A stretch of DNA of 64,000 bases from Clostridium cibarium. GTDB lineage: Bacteria; Bacillota; Clostridia; Clostridiales; Clostridiaceae. Location: contig NZ_JACSRA010000005.1 of NCBI RefSeq assembly GCF_014836335.1, positions 17,631 through 81,630 on the forward strand, read 5' to 3'. The notes beneath the pieces were generated by a model. It worked only from the letters and a program-made list of their open reading frames with translations. It was not told where the DNA came from and ran no database searches. This document shows, piece by piece, positions 19,027 through 27,648 of this stretch (within the stretch, counting starts at the first letter, position 1; each line of letters opens with the position of its first letter). Both the position numbers and the translations under genes were made by a program.

Positions 19027-19271
19027 ATTCTCATATCCCCCTTTATTAAGGCTACTCATAGTCCTAGTTAATGACAAAATTATAAGCCTAGATTCTACAA
19101 GTATCTCCCACCTATTAACATTTTAATTTGTAAGGTTAATATAATAATATTATAAATGAAGGTGTAATCATTTTCAGCGAAAGTATTCACAATAAATCAA
19201 ATTTTATCAAACAAAACCACATAATCCAACATATTATTAAGTACATTCTGCACTTGTAGTTAATTTATATT

Positions 19272-19312
19272 AAAAAAATATGCCTCAAAAATTATTTTGA
19301 GACATACTTTTT
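19272..19312 (-). terminator. Terminator of second chemoreceptor gene
   Basis: Imperfect stem AAAATATGCCTCAAAA / TTTTGAGACATACTTTTT next to the stop codon at 19320, T-rich on the outgoing minus side. Confidence 0.78.
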
Positions 19313-19319
19313 AACACTT

Positions 19320-20615
19320 TTATATCTTAAATTCCCATATCATTTCATTTAGTTTCTGAGAAAGTTCTGCTTGACTTTGGGCAGTTAATGCAACTTGCTC
19401 TATTGCTTTCGTAGTTTCATCAATGCTTAACTTTATTGTTTCTACACGTTCAGTTGATTTTTGTGATGTCTGTGCCATATTTTGAACTGCTTCATTTACT
19501 TGTCCAACAGCAGCTGTAACTTCCTCTGTCATACAAGCTATTTCCTCTGTCATCTTACTAACAAAATCAGAATCATTATAATACTGCTCTCCTGTCTTAC
19601 TATAAGAATCAAATTGTTTATTTACCTGAGTATTTATAAATTCTAATATATCACTACCTGTATCAACACTACTCTTAAATGCTTCTTGAACTTTTTCTAT
19701 AGTTTCTTGGATACTTATTACAGCTTCTGAAGACTGCTCTGCAAGTTTTCTAATCTCCTCTGCTACTACTGCAAATCCTCTTCCTTGTTCCCCTGCACTA
19801 GCTGCCTCTATTGCTGCATTCAACGCTAGTAAATTAGTTCGTTCAGCGATACTACCTATAGTATCTGCCATGACCTTTATGCTATCTACTACTTTTCCAT
19901 CTTCAATAGCCTTCATCATATTTTTTTGTTTATCATTATATAAACTTCTAGTTTTTTCTATAGCATTTTCACTACTTTTTTTAACTTCTGTAGCTCTTTC
20001 TTTAGACTCACTGGCTTGATTACTTCCATTCGCAGCTTTTGAAGAAAGTTCATTTATATTAGCATCTACTTCTTCAGCTGATGCACTTATCTCTTCTGTT
20101 GTTGCGCTAGTTTCTTGCATATATGATGCAATATTATCTACTTCCTCATCAATAGTTTCAGCCTTAGTAGTTATCTCCTCTGCTGTTGCTGAAAGTTCTT
20201 CTGCAGATGAACTTATTCCCTCTATAGTCCCAGTTATTTCCCTAATCATTTTACTTACATTGTTTTGAGCTTTATTCAATGCGCGTATTGCTTCTCCAAA
20301 TTCATCTTCTCTACTTTCTTCTATAACTGATGAAAAATCGTAATTTGATAAACTTTCAGCAAATCTTTTAATCTTTCTTAGTGGCTCTACAAAACTTTTC
20401 TTTAATATAATAGTCATAATAGCTGCATATATAACTCCTATTATTGTTACACTGATTATTATTATATCATTACTATTAACAGTTAACCCTGTAACCTCAC
20501 TTAATTTATGTGACGTATAAACGCCTGTCCCACCTATTATCAGCATAAGACCTATCATTGTCGAAAATATCCATACTATTTTTTTTAGTATAGGCATGTT
20601 TATAAAATATTTCAT
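19320..20615 (-). CDS. Minimal methyl-accepting chemotaxis protein
   Basis: A 431-residue receptor with two membrane segments (about 12-34 and 49-71) separated by only about 15 residues, so it has essentially no extracytoplasmic sensor domain. A HAMP region (about 72-125) and a complete signalling domain follow, with tip [20 protein letters not shown]. Such receptors sense through the membrane, the HAMP domain or a partner protein. The ATG follows GGAGG. A 49-residue ORF with its own strong ribosome site starts upstream on the same strand and ends 55 bases before this gene, so the two probably share a transcript. Confidence 0.9.
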   Translation of the reverse strand: MKYFINMPILKKIVWIFSTMIGLMLIIGGTGVYTSHKLSEVTGLTVNSNDIIIISVTIIGVIYAAIMTIILKKSFVEPLRKIKRFAESLSNYDFSSVIEESREDEFGEAIRALNKAQNNVSKMIREITGTIEGISSSAEELSATAEEITTKAETIDEEVDNIASYMQETSATTEEISASAEEVDANINELSSKAANGSNQASESKERATEVKKSSENAIEKTRSLYNDKQKNMMKAIEDGKVVDSIKVMADTIGSIAERTNLLALNAAIEAASAGEQGRGFAVVAEEIRKLAEQSSEAVISIQETIEKVQEAFKSSVDTGSDILEFINTQVNKQFDSYSKTGEQYYNDSDFVSKMTEEIACMTEEVTAAVGQVNEAVQNMAQTSQKSTERVETIKLSIDETTKAIEQVALTAQSQAELSQKLNEMIWEFKI

Positions 20616-20670
20616 GCTAGTTCCTCCTTATTATTTTTTATCTATGCATATATATAATAAAGCTAAAAGC

Positions 20671-20820
20671 TTATTTCTTATGCTTTAAGTAATATGGATT
20701 AGATACATTTTTATAATATTCTAAACAAACTGAATTTAGTCTATTCCATCCTGTTAAAAAGATTTCTGGCATTCGTAGTATCCAATAATCTTCAGTTAAT
20801 ATTTCTGGTGAAATTTTCAT
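20671..20820 (-). CDS. Small 49-residue protein upstream of the minimal chemoreceptor
   Basis: Translation of the minus strand from ATG 20820 gives a 49-residue peptide starting MKISPEILTEDYWILRMP and ending NPYYLKHKK, closed by TAA. It is preceded by a strong GGAGGAGAG ribosome site at 6-base spacing. It is rich in aromatics (Trp, Tyr, Phe) in the first 35 residues and basic at the end, without a signal peptide or membrane helix. I recognise no family. Position and orientation suggest co-transcription with the chemoreceptor at 19320-20615. The ribosome site and codon pattern make it likely to be real. Confidence 0.65.
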   Translation of the reverse strand: MKISPEILTEDYWILRMPEIFLTGWNRLNSVCLEYYKNVSNPYYLKHKK

Positions 20821-21072
20821 TACTCTCCTCCACCCCTAGAATCATTAGCCATATTACCCCATATAATTACATTTATTGCAATTCCACTATAATTATACCA
20901 TATTTTTGTTTATAGTTTCACTAACCATAAAAAGAAAAATAACTCCATAATGAAAAAATCATCCTCTTTATATATAATAATTGATTCATTGTACTTTCCT
21001 TCAACTAGTTTTTAAATACTATTACATTGATTTTGTCATCCTTTGATTTTATAATATATTTATCGATATCTA

Positions 21073-21118
21073 TTGTAAACTAAGCACTCAATAGTGCTAT
21101 AGTATCCTAAAAGATACT
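21073..21118 (+). promoter_or_regulatory. HxlR gene promoter with composite double-palindrome operator
   Basis: A -35 like TTGTAA near 21073 and -10 TATAGT near 21098 drive the HxlR-family gene. The composite operator spans 21083-21118: AGCACT-4 bases-AGTGCT, then AT, then AGTATC-6 bases-GATACT. All arms and the AT joint recur at 21987-22022 with different loop bases. It covers the spacer, the -10 and the expected start, which suits autorepression. Confidence 0.75.
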
Positions 21119-21139
21119 AAGGAGAGGAAGTGTATCTAT

Positions 21140-21463
21140 ATGCGAAAAGAATTTCCAGCTTGTCCTGTTGAAATAACTTTACAACTTATGGGCAATAAGT
21201 GGAAGGTGTTAATCATTAGAGATTTACTTGAAGGAACAAGACGCTTTGGTGAACTTAAAAAATCTATTGGATCAATAACCCAAAAGGTCCTTACTCAAAA
21301 CTTAAGAGAAATGGAAGAGTCAGGCTTGCTTACACGTAAGGTTTACCCAGAAGTTCCACCAAAGGTTGAATATACATTAACTAAAACTGGTTATAGCTTA
21401 AAACCTATACTTGATTCTATGTATGCATGGGGAACTGATTACAAGGACAAACTTTCATCATAA
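21140..21463 (+). CDS. HxlR-family winged-helix regulator
   Basis: A 107-residue protein matching HxlR/YodB regulators along its length: ACPVEITLQLMGNKWKVLII at the start, RRFGELKKSIGSITQKVL in the recognition region and YPEVPPKVEYTLT in the wing. Cys8 is at the conserved position used by YodB-type members to sense thiol-reactive or quinone compounds. Such regulators usually repress a nearby redox enzyme. Here the same composite operator lies before this gene and before the PNPOx-like gene (21500-21904), so both are the likely regulon. Converges on the latter with a shared terminator. Confidence 0.93.
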   Translation: MRKEFPACPVEITLQLMGNKWKVLIIRDLLEGTRRFGELKKSIGSITQKVLTQNLREMEESGLLTRKVYPEVPPKVEYTLTKTGYSLKPILDSMYAWGTDYKDKLSS

Positions 21464-21486
21464 AAAAAGCGGCTAAGCCGCTTTAT
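21464..21486. terminator. Bidirectional terminator
   Basis: Compact stem AAAGCGGC/GCCGCTTT with a TAA loop, A-rich on the left and T-rich on the right, between the converging HxlR and PNPOx-like genes. Confidence 0.88.
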
Positions 21487-21499
21487 AATTATTAATAAA

Positions 21500-21904
21500 T
21501 TATAAATTATATTCTTTAGGTGGATTACCTGAAAAATCAGATATTACTGCTTTGGCTCCATCTAGATAAAAAATTTCAAATATAGGATTTTCAGCAGTTT
21601 GATAAAGTTTTTTTACCAGTCCACTAGATTCTATTACTTTCTTCTTTATCTCCAAATCCTTTGAAAATACAACTTTACCATTTAATCTTATCCAAGCGAA
21701 CTTTGGACTTGCTACTGTAACTTCAACATAAGGATTTTTTTGAATTTCTGCATACACATCCTTTTCATTATTTGTGCAGAAATATAGCTTTCCACCTTCT
21801 TCAATCATAAATTGAAAAGGACGAGCTTTTGCTTTTCCATCTAATCCTACAGTTGCAAAATATTGCACTGGATTTTCTTTTAAAAATTTTACTACTTCAT
21901 TCAT
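21500..21904 (-). CDS. Pyridoxamine 5'-phosphate oxidase-like flavin-binding protein
   Basis: A 134-residue split-barrel protein of the PNPOx-like superfamily: VKFLKENPVQYFATV, DGKAKARPFQFM, then GKLYFCTNNEKDVYAEI and VEVTVA. Members of this size bind FMN or F420-type flavins and include NimC/Nim-like nitro-reducing proteins. ATG 21904 has GGAGG eight bases upstream; the frame continues to 21922 without a ribosome site. Its promoter region carries the second HxlR composite operator (21987-22022). It is probably induced by the electrophile or oxidant that the HxlR protein senses; the substrate is unknown. Confidence 0.85.
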   Translation of the reverse strand: MNEVVKFLKENPVQYFATVGLDGKAKARPFQFMIEEGGKLYFCTNNEKDVYAEIQKNPYVEVTVASPKFAWIRLNGKVVFSKDLEIKKKVIESSGLVKKLYQTAENPIFEIFYLDGAKAVISDFSGNPPKEYNL

Positions 21905-21986
21905 TTCAATACCTCCTGGCATATTGTTTTATTACATTTTTTCATTGCAATTTTATAATAATTCAGAAGATACATTTTGTATAGTA

Positions 21987-22022
21987 AGCACTTAAAAGTG
22001 CTATAGTATCATTTTTGATACT
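21987..22022 (-). promoter_or_regulatory. Second HxlR composite operator, upstream of PNPOx-like gene
   Basis: Same architecture as 21083-21118: AGCACT-4-AGTGCT, AT, AGTATC-6-GATACT. All 24 arm bases and the AT joint are identical, while loop bases differ (TAAA, ATTTTT here). It lies about 83 bases upstream of the PNPOx-like start and just past the uvdE stop. Confidence 0.75.
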
Positions 22023-22044
22023 ATAGTGATAAAATCTATGTTTA

Positions 22045-23298
22045 CTAAAGCACAAAATAATATGAGTGCAATAAACACTCTTCATTATACTTAACAGATA
22101 ACCTAAACAGTGCACTTTTAATTTTATTAATTGATACTTTTCCATTCTTATAATCGTCAATAATTTTTAAAAAACTAGCTCTTTCTTTTTCTGTAGCAAT
22201 ATCTTTTAAACAATTCCAAATATGAGTTGCTACATTTATAGAATTTTCTACAGAGACTTCTTTCTGCAAAGCATCATCTACTAAATCATAAAACTTAATA
22301 GCAGGATAGCTACTTTTATCCTTTAATATCTCTCTTATCTCTGAATAGTTACTAGGTGAATTCTCTAAAACTTTATATTTATATCTACTCCATTCCTCTT
22401 CAAGCACATTAATATTATTATTAGATATGCAGTTAATGCATTTTACTGCTGAAAGATTCTTATCTTTAACTTCAAGCATTATATCTATGTCATTTCTATT
22501 TAATTCTTTAAAGAAATACATAAATTTATTTATATCAATAGTATTTGAATGCGAACCAATTTTTTTTAAAGGATTTTGCTCTGAATAATGTATCTTTTGA
22601 TTCCCATCATCTTCTTTCCACGTCTTTTTACACTCATTAACCCATTCTATTGTACTTTTCTGCTCTCCTGAAAAATTTATATCATTATGTAAATTATCAA
22701 AAATCACTGGGATATTTAGCTTTGTACCTATTTCCAAAACATCTATAATATTATATAACTTATCATCATTTTCAATAACAAGCCTATTCTTTACAGATTC
22801 ATCTAAGTACTGATAATTTCTAATAAATCTATCCACTGCCTCTCCCTTATCATTGTAAATTCCACCTATATGTAAAATCATCTTATGTTTTTTGGAAACT
22901 CCAAGCCTATCTAACACCCTAGCATGATAATTTAAATCATTCATCGATCTTTTTACAACATCATTACTAGGAGAATTTATTACAGTATACTGTCCCGGAT
23001 GCATTGATACCCTCATACCACTTGACTTAATTTTTTCACTAATTTTCAATAATTCACTTGAGAAGACATCCCACCACTTAATGTTATTAACAGGATTTGA
23101 TCCAAATGGTATTAAATCAGAAGTTATCCTAAAAAGCATTATATTATTTTCTATATTATAATCAATTATATTTTCAAGAGACTTTAGATTATGTGAAATC
23201 AATTCTAGTAGCTTTTCTTCTGTAACATTTTTAAGTATACAACTTTTAAAATTAGTACTTAATACTCCAATAGTTAGACATGCATATCCTATACTCAT
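22045..23298 (-). CDS. uvdE: UV damage endonuclease (UVDE family)
   Basis: A 417-residue protein with the UvdE TIM-barrel signature: MSIGYACLTIGV start, MLFRITSDLIPFGSNP, RVSMHPGQYTVINSP, LHIGGIYNDKGEA and VIFDNLHNDIN. The His, Glu and Asp residues in these motifs bind the metal cluster. The enzyme nicks 5' to cyclobutane dimers, 6-4 photoproducts and some base damage, opening an alternative to UvrABC repair. In spore-formers it is often linked to spore UV resistance. At 417 residues it carries a C-terminal extension of about 110 residues beyond the barrel core. GGGAG precedes the ATG. Single gene. Confidence 0.93.
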   Translation of the reverse strand: MSIGYACLTIGVLSTNFKSCILKNVTEEKLLELISHNLKSLENIIDYNIENNIMLFRITSDLIPFGSNPVNNIKWWDVFSSELLKISEKIKSSGMRVSMHPGQYTVINSPSNDVVKRSMNDLNYHARVLDRLGVSKKHKMILHIGGIYNDKGEAVDRFIRNYQYLDESVKNRLVIENDDKLYNIIDVLEIGTKLNIPVIFDNLHNDINFSGEQKSTIEWVNECKKTWKEDDGNQKIHYSEQNPLKKIGSHSNTIDINKFMYFFKELNRNDIDIMLEVKDKNLSAVKCINCISNNNINVLEEEWSRYKYKVLENSPSNYSEIREILKDKSSYPAIKFYDLVDDALQKEVSVENSINVATHIWNCLKDIATEKERASFLKIIDDYKNGKVSINKIKSALFRLSVKYNEECLLHSYYFVL

Positions 23299-23460
23299 CT
23301 TATTCTCCCTTCATAGTTTAATCCATCTATACAGTATAACCATTTAGGATACTTTTCATTGATGTGCATTAAGCCTTTCACCAGTTAAATAAATTCTTAA
23401 ACACCATAAGCTTACTTATATCATAAAATGTAGTAATATCGAATTTTCTAGGAGAATTAA

Positions 23461-24504
23461 ATGTATTTTTGCATGCCATCAAATAATTATAATAATATTA
23501 GTCCTTTAAACTCTATCAATAAAACTTCCAAACCATTAGAAGAAACTCTACATTTAATAAATAAAACTATTCAAGAAGAAAGAAAAAACAAACTGCTTCA
23601 TGATTACCTTATTACTACAGCTCCTAATGAAAAAGAAAAAAATATTATTAATGCAATAAAAACTGAAGAAAACAAACATAGCAAATTCTTCAAAGAAATA
23701 TATGCATTTTATACATGTCAAAATGTACATTCACAAACAAGTACAATTTTTGAAAGGCCAAAATCATATATATATGGTATTATGGATGCTAAGTTAAACA
23801 CATTAGATTCTGTTGATGTTTGTAGAGATATAAAATCAGGTATACCACATGTATATTATAAAGATATGATACGTGAAATACTTATGGACAAGTTGAAGAA
23901 TTCTCAAAAATACGATTATATTCTTTTTATTAATCTGATAAATACATCCCCAGTTGTTTATACGGATTCAAGAAATATCAGCCCATCTAGAAAAAACTTC
24001 ACAACTGATGAATGTGCCCAGATTGCCAAAGAACTTGGTATTGATTTTAGCAAAGAAAAATTTGATTTAGAACAATTTACTATGGGAATAAATACTGAGT
24101 TAGAACACGGGAAGAAATATTCTCCAACAAATGTAACAGATAATGATCCATTAATCACTGGGAAAATAGCTCTAGCTCATTTGCATGAATTTCCTGATTA
24201 TTATACAAGACTTTCAAAACTTGAAAATGACGCAAAAGCTTATTGGACATCATCAAGATGTTACCTAAGACAAGTAAAGGAATTCACTCTAAATGAACTT
24301 TCTGAGTATGACGGTACTTTAGGAAAACCTGCTTATGTAGCAGTTAATGGGATTGTCTACGATGTTAGCAAAAATCCACATTGGAATGCATCTGTACACC
24401 ATGGGTTAACTGCTGGAAAAGACTTAAGTTTTGAATTTTCAGATTGTCATGGCAAAGAAAATATTTTAAAGATACTTCCAAAGGTAGGCATTCTAAAGGT
24501 ATAA
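23461..24504 (+). CDS. Three-part protein: ferritin-like, DUF5661-like and cytochrome b5-like domains
   Basis: A 347-residue protein. Residues about 25-85 form a ferritin/rubrerythrin-like helical pair (LHDYLITTAPNEKEK, IKTEENKHSKFFKEIY, an E-x2-H-type metal motif). Residues about 175-265 match the DUF5661 type (ECAQIAKELGIDF, LEQFTMGINTELEHG, LAHLHEFPDYYTRL). Residues about 270-347 resemble the small cytochrome b5-like heme/steroid-binding fold (FTLNELSEYDG, PAYVAVNGIVYDVS, HHGLTAGKDLS). Each part can be found alone; I know of no characterised protein with all three. AGGAG lies six bases before the ATG. It stands alone between promoters and a strong terminator. Iron or heme handling is a guess. 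Confidence 0.7.
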   Translation: MYFCMPSNNYNNISPLNSINKTSKPLEETLHLINKTIQEERKNKLLHDYLITTAPNEKEKNIINAIKTEENKHSKFFKEIYAFYTCQNVHSQTSTIFERPKSYIYGIMDAKLNTLDSVDVCRDIKSGIPHVYYKDMIREILMDKLKNSQKYDYILFINLINTSPVVYTDSRNISPSRKNFTTDECAQIAKELGIDFSKEKFDLEQFTMGINTELEHGKKYSPTNVTDNDPLITGKIALAHLHEFPDYYTRLSKLENDAKAYWTSSRCYLRQVKEFTLNELSEYDGTLGKPAYVAVNGIVYDVSKNPHWNASVHHGLTAGKDLSFEFSDCHGKENILKILPKVGILKV

Positions 24505-24508
24505 ATGA

Positions 24509-24553
24509 AAAAAGTAGAATGTGATACTAGATCTGTATCACATTCTACTTTTT
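24509..24553. terminator. Bidirectional terminator
   Basis: Long perfect stem (AAAAGTAGAATGTGATAC and its complement, 7-base loop) ending in T on the right, A on the left, between converging genes. Confidence 0.92.
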
Positions 24554-24587
24554 ATTTTAATCAATGAACTTATAACTTTTATATAAC

Positions 24588-25223
24588 TTAGTTCAATAAG
24601 CGTACCACCATAATAATTGCAGTACTACCATTTCCAATTAAATTTACAATAAAATGTGCCATCATAGGTACATATATATTTTTTGTTTTTATATAAGATA
24701 TACTAAATGGAATTCCCCAAATCATTGCCATAAATATTCCATACCAGCTAAGAGAGTGTTCTATTGCAAATAGAAATAAGCTAGTAATAGTTGATATATA
24801 TAATATTTTCTTGCTTTCAAAATTTATTATTGCTTTTCTATAAAACATTTCTTCTGCTAAAGGCGGAAATATTATAGTGGACAATATAAATAAAACTACA
24901 CCACTCCAATTGTTAATTCTTAAATTTATCATTCCTTCATTTAAATTAGGAAAAATCATTTTAGGTAAATAACTTAATCCAAATGCTAAAATTAAAAATA
25001 AAATTGTTACAAATACAGGCATCCAAAACTTTTTTCTACTAATTATATTACTTTTTAATTCTTCAAAGCTAAAATATCTATTTAATATAAAATATATAAC
25101 AATCCCTAAATAGAATAGAAAATTTGTATATGGATAATACTTGTCTGGTAAACAAAAACAAGATATAGTAAACAAACCTTCCCACAAGATTGGAATTATT
25201 AATTTCTTCATATATTCATTCAT
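24588..25223 (-). CDS. CPBP-family intramembrane metalloprotease
   Basis: A 211-residue membrane protein with about six to seven hydrophobic segments. It carries the Abi/CAAX protease motifs: PPLAEEMFYRKAI (motif 1, EE-x3-R), FAIEHSLSW (motif 2) and MMAHFIVNLIGN (motif 3). Bacterial members take part in bacteriocin self-immunity, peptide maturation or membrane stress, but most are uncharacterised. GAGGG precedes the ATG. No bacteriocin gene is adjacent; the downstream genes encode a GNAT enzyme and a methyltransferase on the same strand. Confidence 0.85.
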   Translation of the reverse strand: MNEYMKKLIIPILWEGLFTISCFCLPDKYYPYTNFLFYLGIVIYFILNRYFSFEELKSNIISRKKFWMPVFVTILFLILAFGLSYLPKMIFPNLNEGMINLRINNWSGVVLFILSTIIFPPLAEEMFYRKAIINFESKKILYISTITSLFLFAIEHSLSWYGIFMAMIWGIPFSISYIKTKNIYVPMMAHFIVNLIGNGSTAIIMVVRLLN

Positions 25224-25287
25224 TCTAATCCCTCATTTACTATTATCACAAGATTACTATAATACATTTCTCAACTGATACTAAATT

Positions 25288-25737
25288 CTAACTTATCCTC
25301 TTTTCAAAACAGATAGCTTCTGAATTTCTAGCATACTTACCATAGTTTGATATTTGCTTATAACCTCTACTCTTATAAAATGATACTGCACACTCATTTA
25401 CTAGTCGTGTTTCAACCCAAAGAGTAACGTAACCCATCTCTATAGCCTTTTTTTCTAAATGAAATAAAATTTCTGATCCTACTCCTTCTCCTTTTGTTTT
25501 TGCAAACATCCTCTTAACTTCAGCAATACTTTCACTAATAGGGCGTATACCTCCACACCCTATTGCTTGCCCTCCTTCATCATAGGCAACTACAAATACT
25601 GAACGTGGAACACAAACATCATTAGAGTTAAAAGAATTTCTTCCACTTGCACCTGTAATAGATTCAAGATTTTGTGACAACTCATCCATCAAATAAATAG
25701 CATCTGGTTCACTTGGATTCATTTTTACAATCTTCAT
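25288..25737 (-). CDS. GNAT-family N-acetyltransferase
   Basis: About 149 residues of a GNAT fold: acetyl-CoA loop region AKTKGEGVGSEILFHLEKKA, ending WVETRLVNECAVSFYKSRGY, which is the beta5-helix signature. ATG 25737 is preferred because AAGG lies eight bases upstream; another in-frame ATG at 25752 has no ribosome site. It directly follows the methyltransferase gene (gap about 25 bases), so the two are probably one operon. Acceptor substrate unknown. Confidence 0.85.
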   Translation of the reverse strand: MKIVKMNPSEPDAIYLMDELSQNLESITGASGRNSFNSNDVCVPRSVFVVAYDEGGQAIGCGGIRPISESIAEVKRMFAKTKGEGVGSEILFHLEKKAIEMGYVTLWVETRLVNECAVSFYKSRGYKQISNYGKYARNSEAICFEKRIS

Positions 25738-25761
25738 ATCCAATACCTTCATAAAAATTAA

Positions 25762-26376
25762 TTACTTACTCTTCTCAAGTATATAATCTATATATCCTTG
25801 CTTAATCTTTTTACCTTCATACAATCTTTCTATTATTCTATTTTCTTTATATATAATCTTCATATCACTAAAAAAACTTTCAGCTTCATCAATATTAAAG
25901 TAAGAATGAATAACTTCTTCTCCTCTTTCCATTTGCAAAAATTCATTATTGCCTAGTTCTTTTCCTGTGCCAACGCCCTCATCTTCTAAGGAAAGAAAGT
26001 TTAGACAACATAATCCACCTGGTTTTAGAACTCTTTTAATCTCATTTATTGATTTTTGTATATCATTTTTGCTCATATGAAATATAGAATTGTATGAATA
26101 GATGTAACTTAGAGATTGGTCTTCAAAAGATAACTTTCTCATATCTCCCTTTGATATATTAAGATTAATTCCTGCTTGATTTGAAAAATTTCTAGCCTTT
26201 TCTAATTGTGAATCACTAATTTCAATACCATATGTTTTGTACCCTGATTTTTCAAAAATATAAAGAGGTGGATTAGCTCCTCCTGCTCCACAATCAAGTA
26301 TAGTTTTCTCAAGATTGTATTCATTACAATAATTTAAGAATTTATATAATTGTGTTTGTTTAATAGAAAATTTCAT
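25762..26376 (-). CDS. Class I SAM-dependent methyltransferase
   Basis: A 204-residue protein with SAM motif I ILDCGAGGANPPLYIFE, an acidic ribose-binding GIEIS and the motif IV/post-IV pattern of UbiE-like (Methyltransf_11) enzymes, INEIKRVLKPGG. ATG 26376 follows AGGAGG at ideal spacing; the frame extends to 26403 without one. It heads a two-gene unit with the GNAT enzyme. Substrate cannot be told from the sequence. Confidence 0.88.
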   Translation of the reverse strand: MKFSIKQTQLYKFLNYCNEYNLEKTILDCGAGGANPPLYIFEKSGYKTYGIEISDSQLEKARNFSNQAGINLNISKGDMRKLSFEDQSLSYIYSYNSIFHMSKNDIQKSINEIKRVLKPGGLCCLNFLSLEDEGVGTGKELGNNEFLQMERGEEVIHSYFNIDEAESFFSDMKIIYKENRIIERLYEGKKIKQGYIDYILEKSK

Positions 26377-26467
26377 ATTATACCTCCTATGATTAATATG
26401 CAATGAGTTCTTAGGTTTATTGTAACATATTATACTTATTTATCCATAAACCTCAAGTTAGGTAAAA

Positions 26468-26499
26468 TAAAAAAAGAGGACTAATTTATCCTCTTTTTA
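26468..26499 (-). terminator. Terminator of nitroreductase unit
   Basis: Stem AAAAAGAGGA/TCCTCTTTTT with an 8-base loop, directly downstream of the nitroreductase stop at 26509. Confidence 0.85.
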
Positions 26500-26508
26500 T
26501 CATATATC

Positions 26509-27132
26509 TTATTTATAGAACCTAACAAATTCATCAACTGGTTTTCTATAACCTCTAATTTTACTACTACTATTATCAACCTTCCCCATTGTAATCATAA
26601 TGGCTGGCTCTTCATTCTCTGGCAAATCTAATATTTCCTTGATTTTATCCTTATCAAAATATATCATAGGACAAGTATCCCATTCCTTATCTTTAGCTAA
26701 TAACATAAACAGCATAGCTGATAAAGATGCATTTCTAATAGCTTCATCATACTGGAACGTTTCTCCCCAGCCTTCATAAAGACTATTAATAGTATCAATA
26801 ATCATATGATATTGTGTTTTATCTAACATACCAAGCATCATTGAACCTTCATATATTTTATCTGCCGATAAATAAGCTTTTTTATTTCCAGTAACTATTA
26901 TTGCCGCTGATGCAGTTTTTATCTTATATTGATTATATGCTGCTTCATATACTTTATCTTTTAGTTCCTTATTCTCCACAACATAGTATTTAGCATGTTG
27001 TAAATTAAATGCAGACGGTGCTAATGATAAGTCTCTAAATATTTCATTAAAATCTTCTTTAGGTATTTCAACATTTTCAATAAATTTATCTGCAGATCTT
27101 CTTTCTCTAACAACCTTTAAAAATTCATTCAT
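26509..27132 (-). CDS. Nitroreductase-family FMN oxidoreductase
   Basis: A 207-residue protein with the nitroreductase FMN signature RERRSADKF near residue 9-17, SLAPSAFNLQHAKYYV (the family's PSAxNxQ) and a C-terminal EPAIMITMGK strand. It reduces nitro or quinone compounds with NAD(P)H as a dimer. It lies 65 bases downstream of the BFD-ferredoxin gene on the same strand, under an upstream MarR-type operator, so the pair may form an inducible electron-transfer unit. GGGGAGAG precedes the ATG. Confidence 0.9.
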   Translation of the reverse strand: MNEFLKVVRERRSADKFIENVEIPKEDFNEIFRDLSLAPSAFNLQHAKYYVVENKELKDKVYEAAYNQYKIKTASAAIIVTGNKKAYLSADKIYEGSMMLGMLDKTQYHMIIDTINSLYEGWGETFQYDEAIRNASLSAMLFMLLAKDKEWDTCPMIYFDKDKIKEILDLPENEEPAIMITMGKVDNSSSKIRGYRKPVDEFVRFYK

Positions 27133-27196
27133 TTATTCTCTCTCCCCTCATTATTTATCTAATTCCTTTCTATTTCTATAGTAAGCTTAATGACAA

Positions 27197-27613
27197 TTAC
27201 TTTCTTTCTAATAACTCTTTAACTAGTAATCTGTTACTGCCTACACATTTACCACACCCAGTACCTACCTTAGTTACTTCCTGCACCTCTTCAAATGATT
27301 TTGCTCCATTCTTAATAGCATTAACTAAATCTTGTACTGTTACTTTAAAACATCCGCATACTATTTGATTTTCATCAATCTTCTTTTGTAATAATAAATT
27401 ATTAACTAATGCTCTATTATTATCTACACATCTACCACAGCCAGTTCCGACCTTAGTTGCAGCTTGTACTTCTTCAAATGAATTTGCCCCCATCTTTACA
27501 GCATTTTTTATATCTTCTTCTGTAACATTAAAACATCCACATACTACTTTGCTTTCTTTCATATTATTATCACCTTTTGTTCCTAATATTTTTGAAATTA
27601 TTGATTTTATCAT
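27197..27613 (-). CDS. Tandem BFD-like [2Fe-2S] protein
   Basis: A 138-residue protein with two BFD-like domains in a row: VCGCFNVTEEDIKNA with TKVGTGCGRC, then VCGCFKVTVQDLVNA with TKVGTGCGKC. Each has the four-cysteine pattern CxC...CxxC that binds one [2Fe-2S] cluster. The two copies are about 70% alike, indicating internal duplication. BFD domains usually occur singly (bacterioferritin-associated ferredoxin) or inside nitrite reductases and oxidoreductases. Two starts are possible: ATG 27613 with AAGGAG, adding a short basic helix, or ATG 27562 with AAAGGTG. I kept the longer. It is followed by the nitroreductase gene, its possible electron partner. Confidence 0.85.
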   Translation of the reverse strand: MIKSIISKILGTKGDNNMKESKVVCGCFNVTEEDIKNAVKMGANSFEEVQAATKVGTGCGRCVDNNRALVNNLLLQKKIDENQIVCGCFKVTVQDLVNAIKNGAKSFEEVQEVTKVGTGCGKCVGSNRLLVKELLERK

Positions 27614-27648
27614 ATTTTACTTCTCCTTTATTTCTATAAAATTTATTT

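Noticed and set aside
21987..22022. Double hairpin as a terminator of uvdE
   Set aside because: The same double palindrome stands in front of the HxlR gene where no transcript needs ending, and no T-run follows; an operator explains both.
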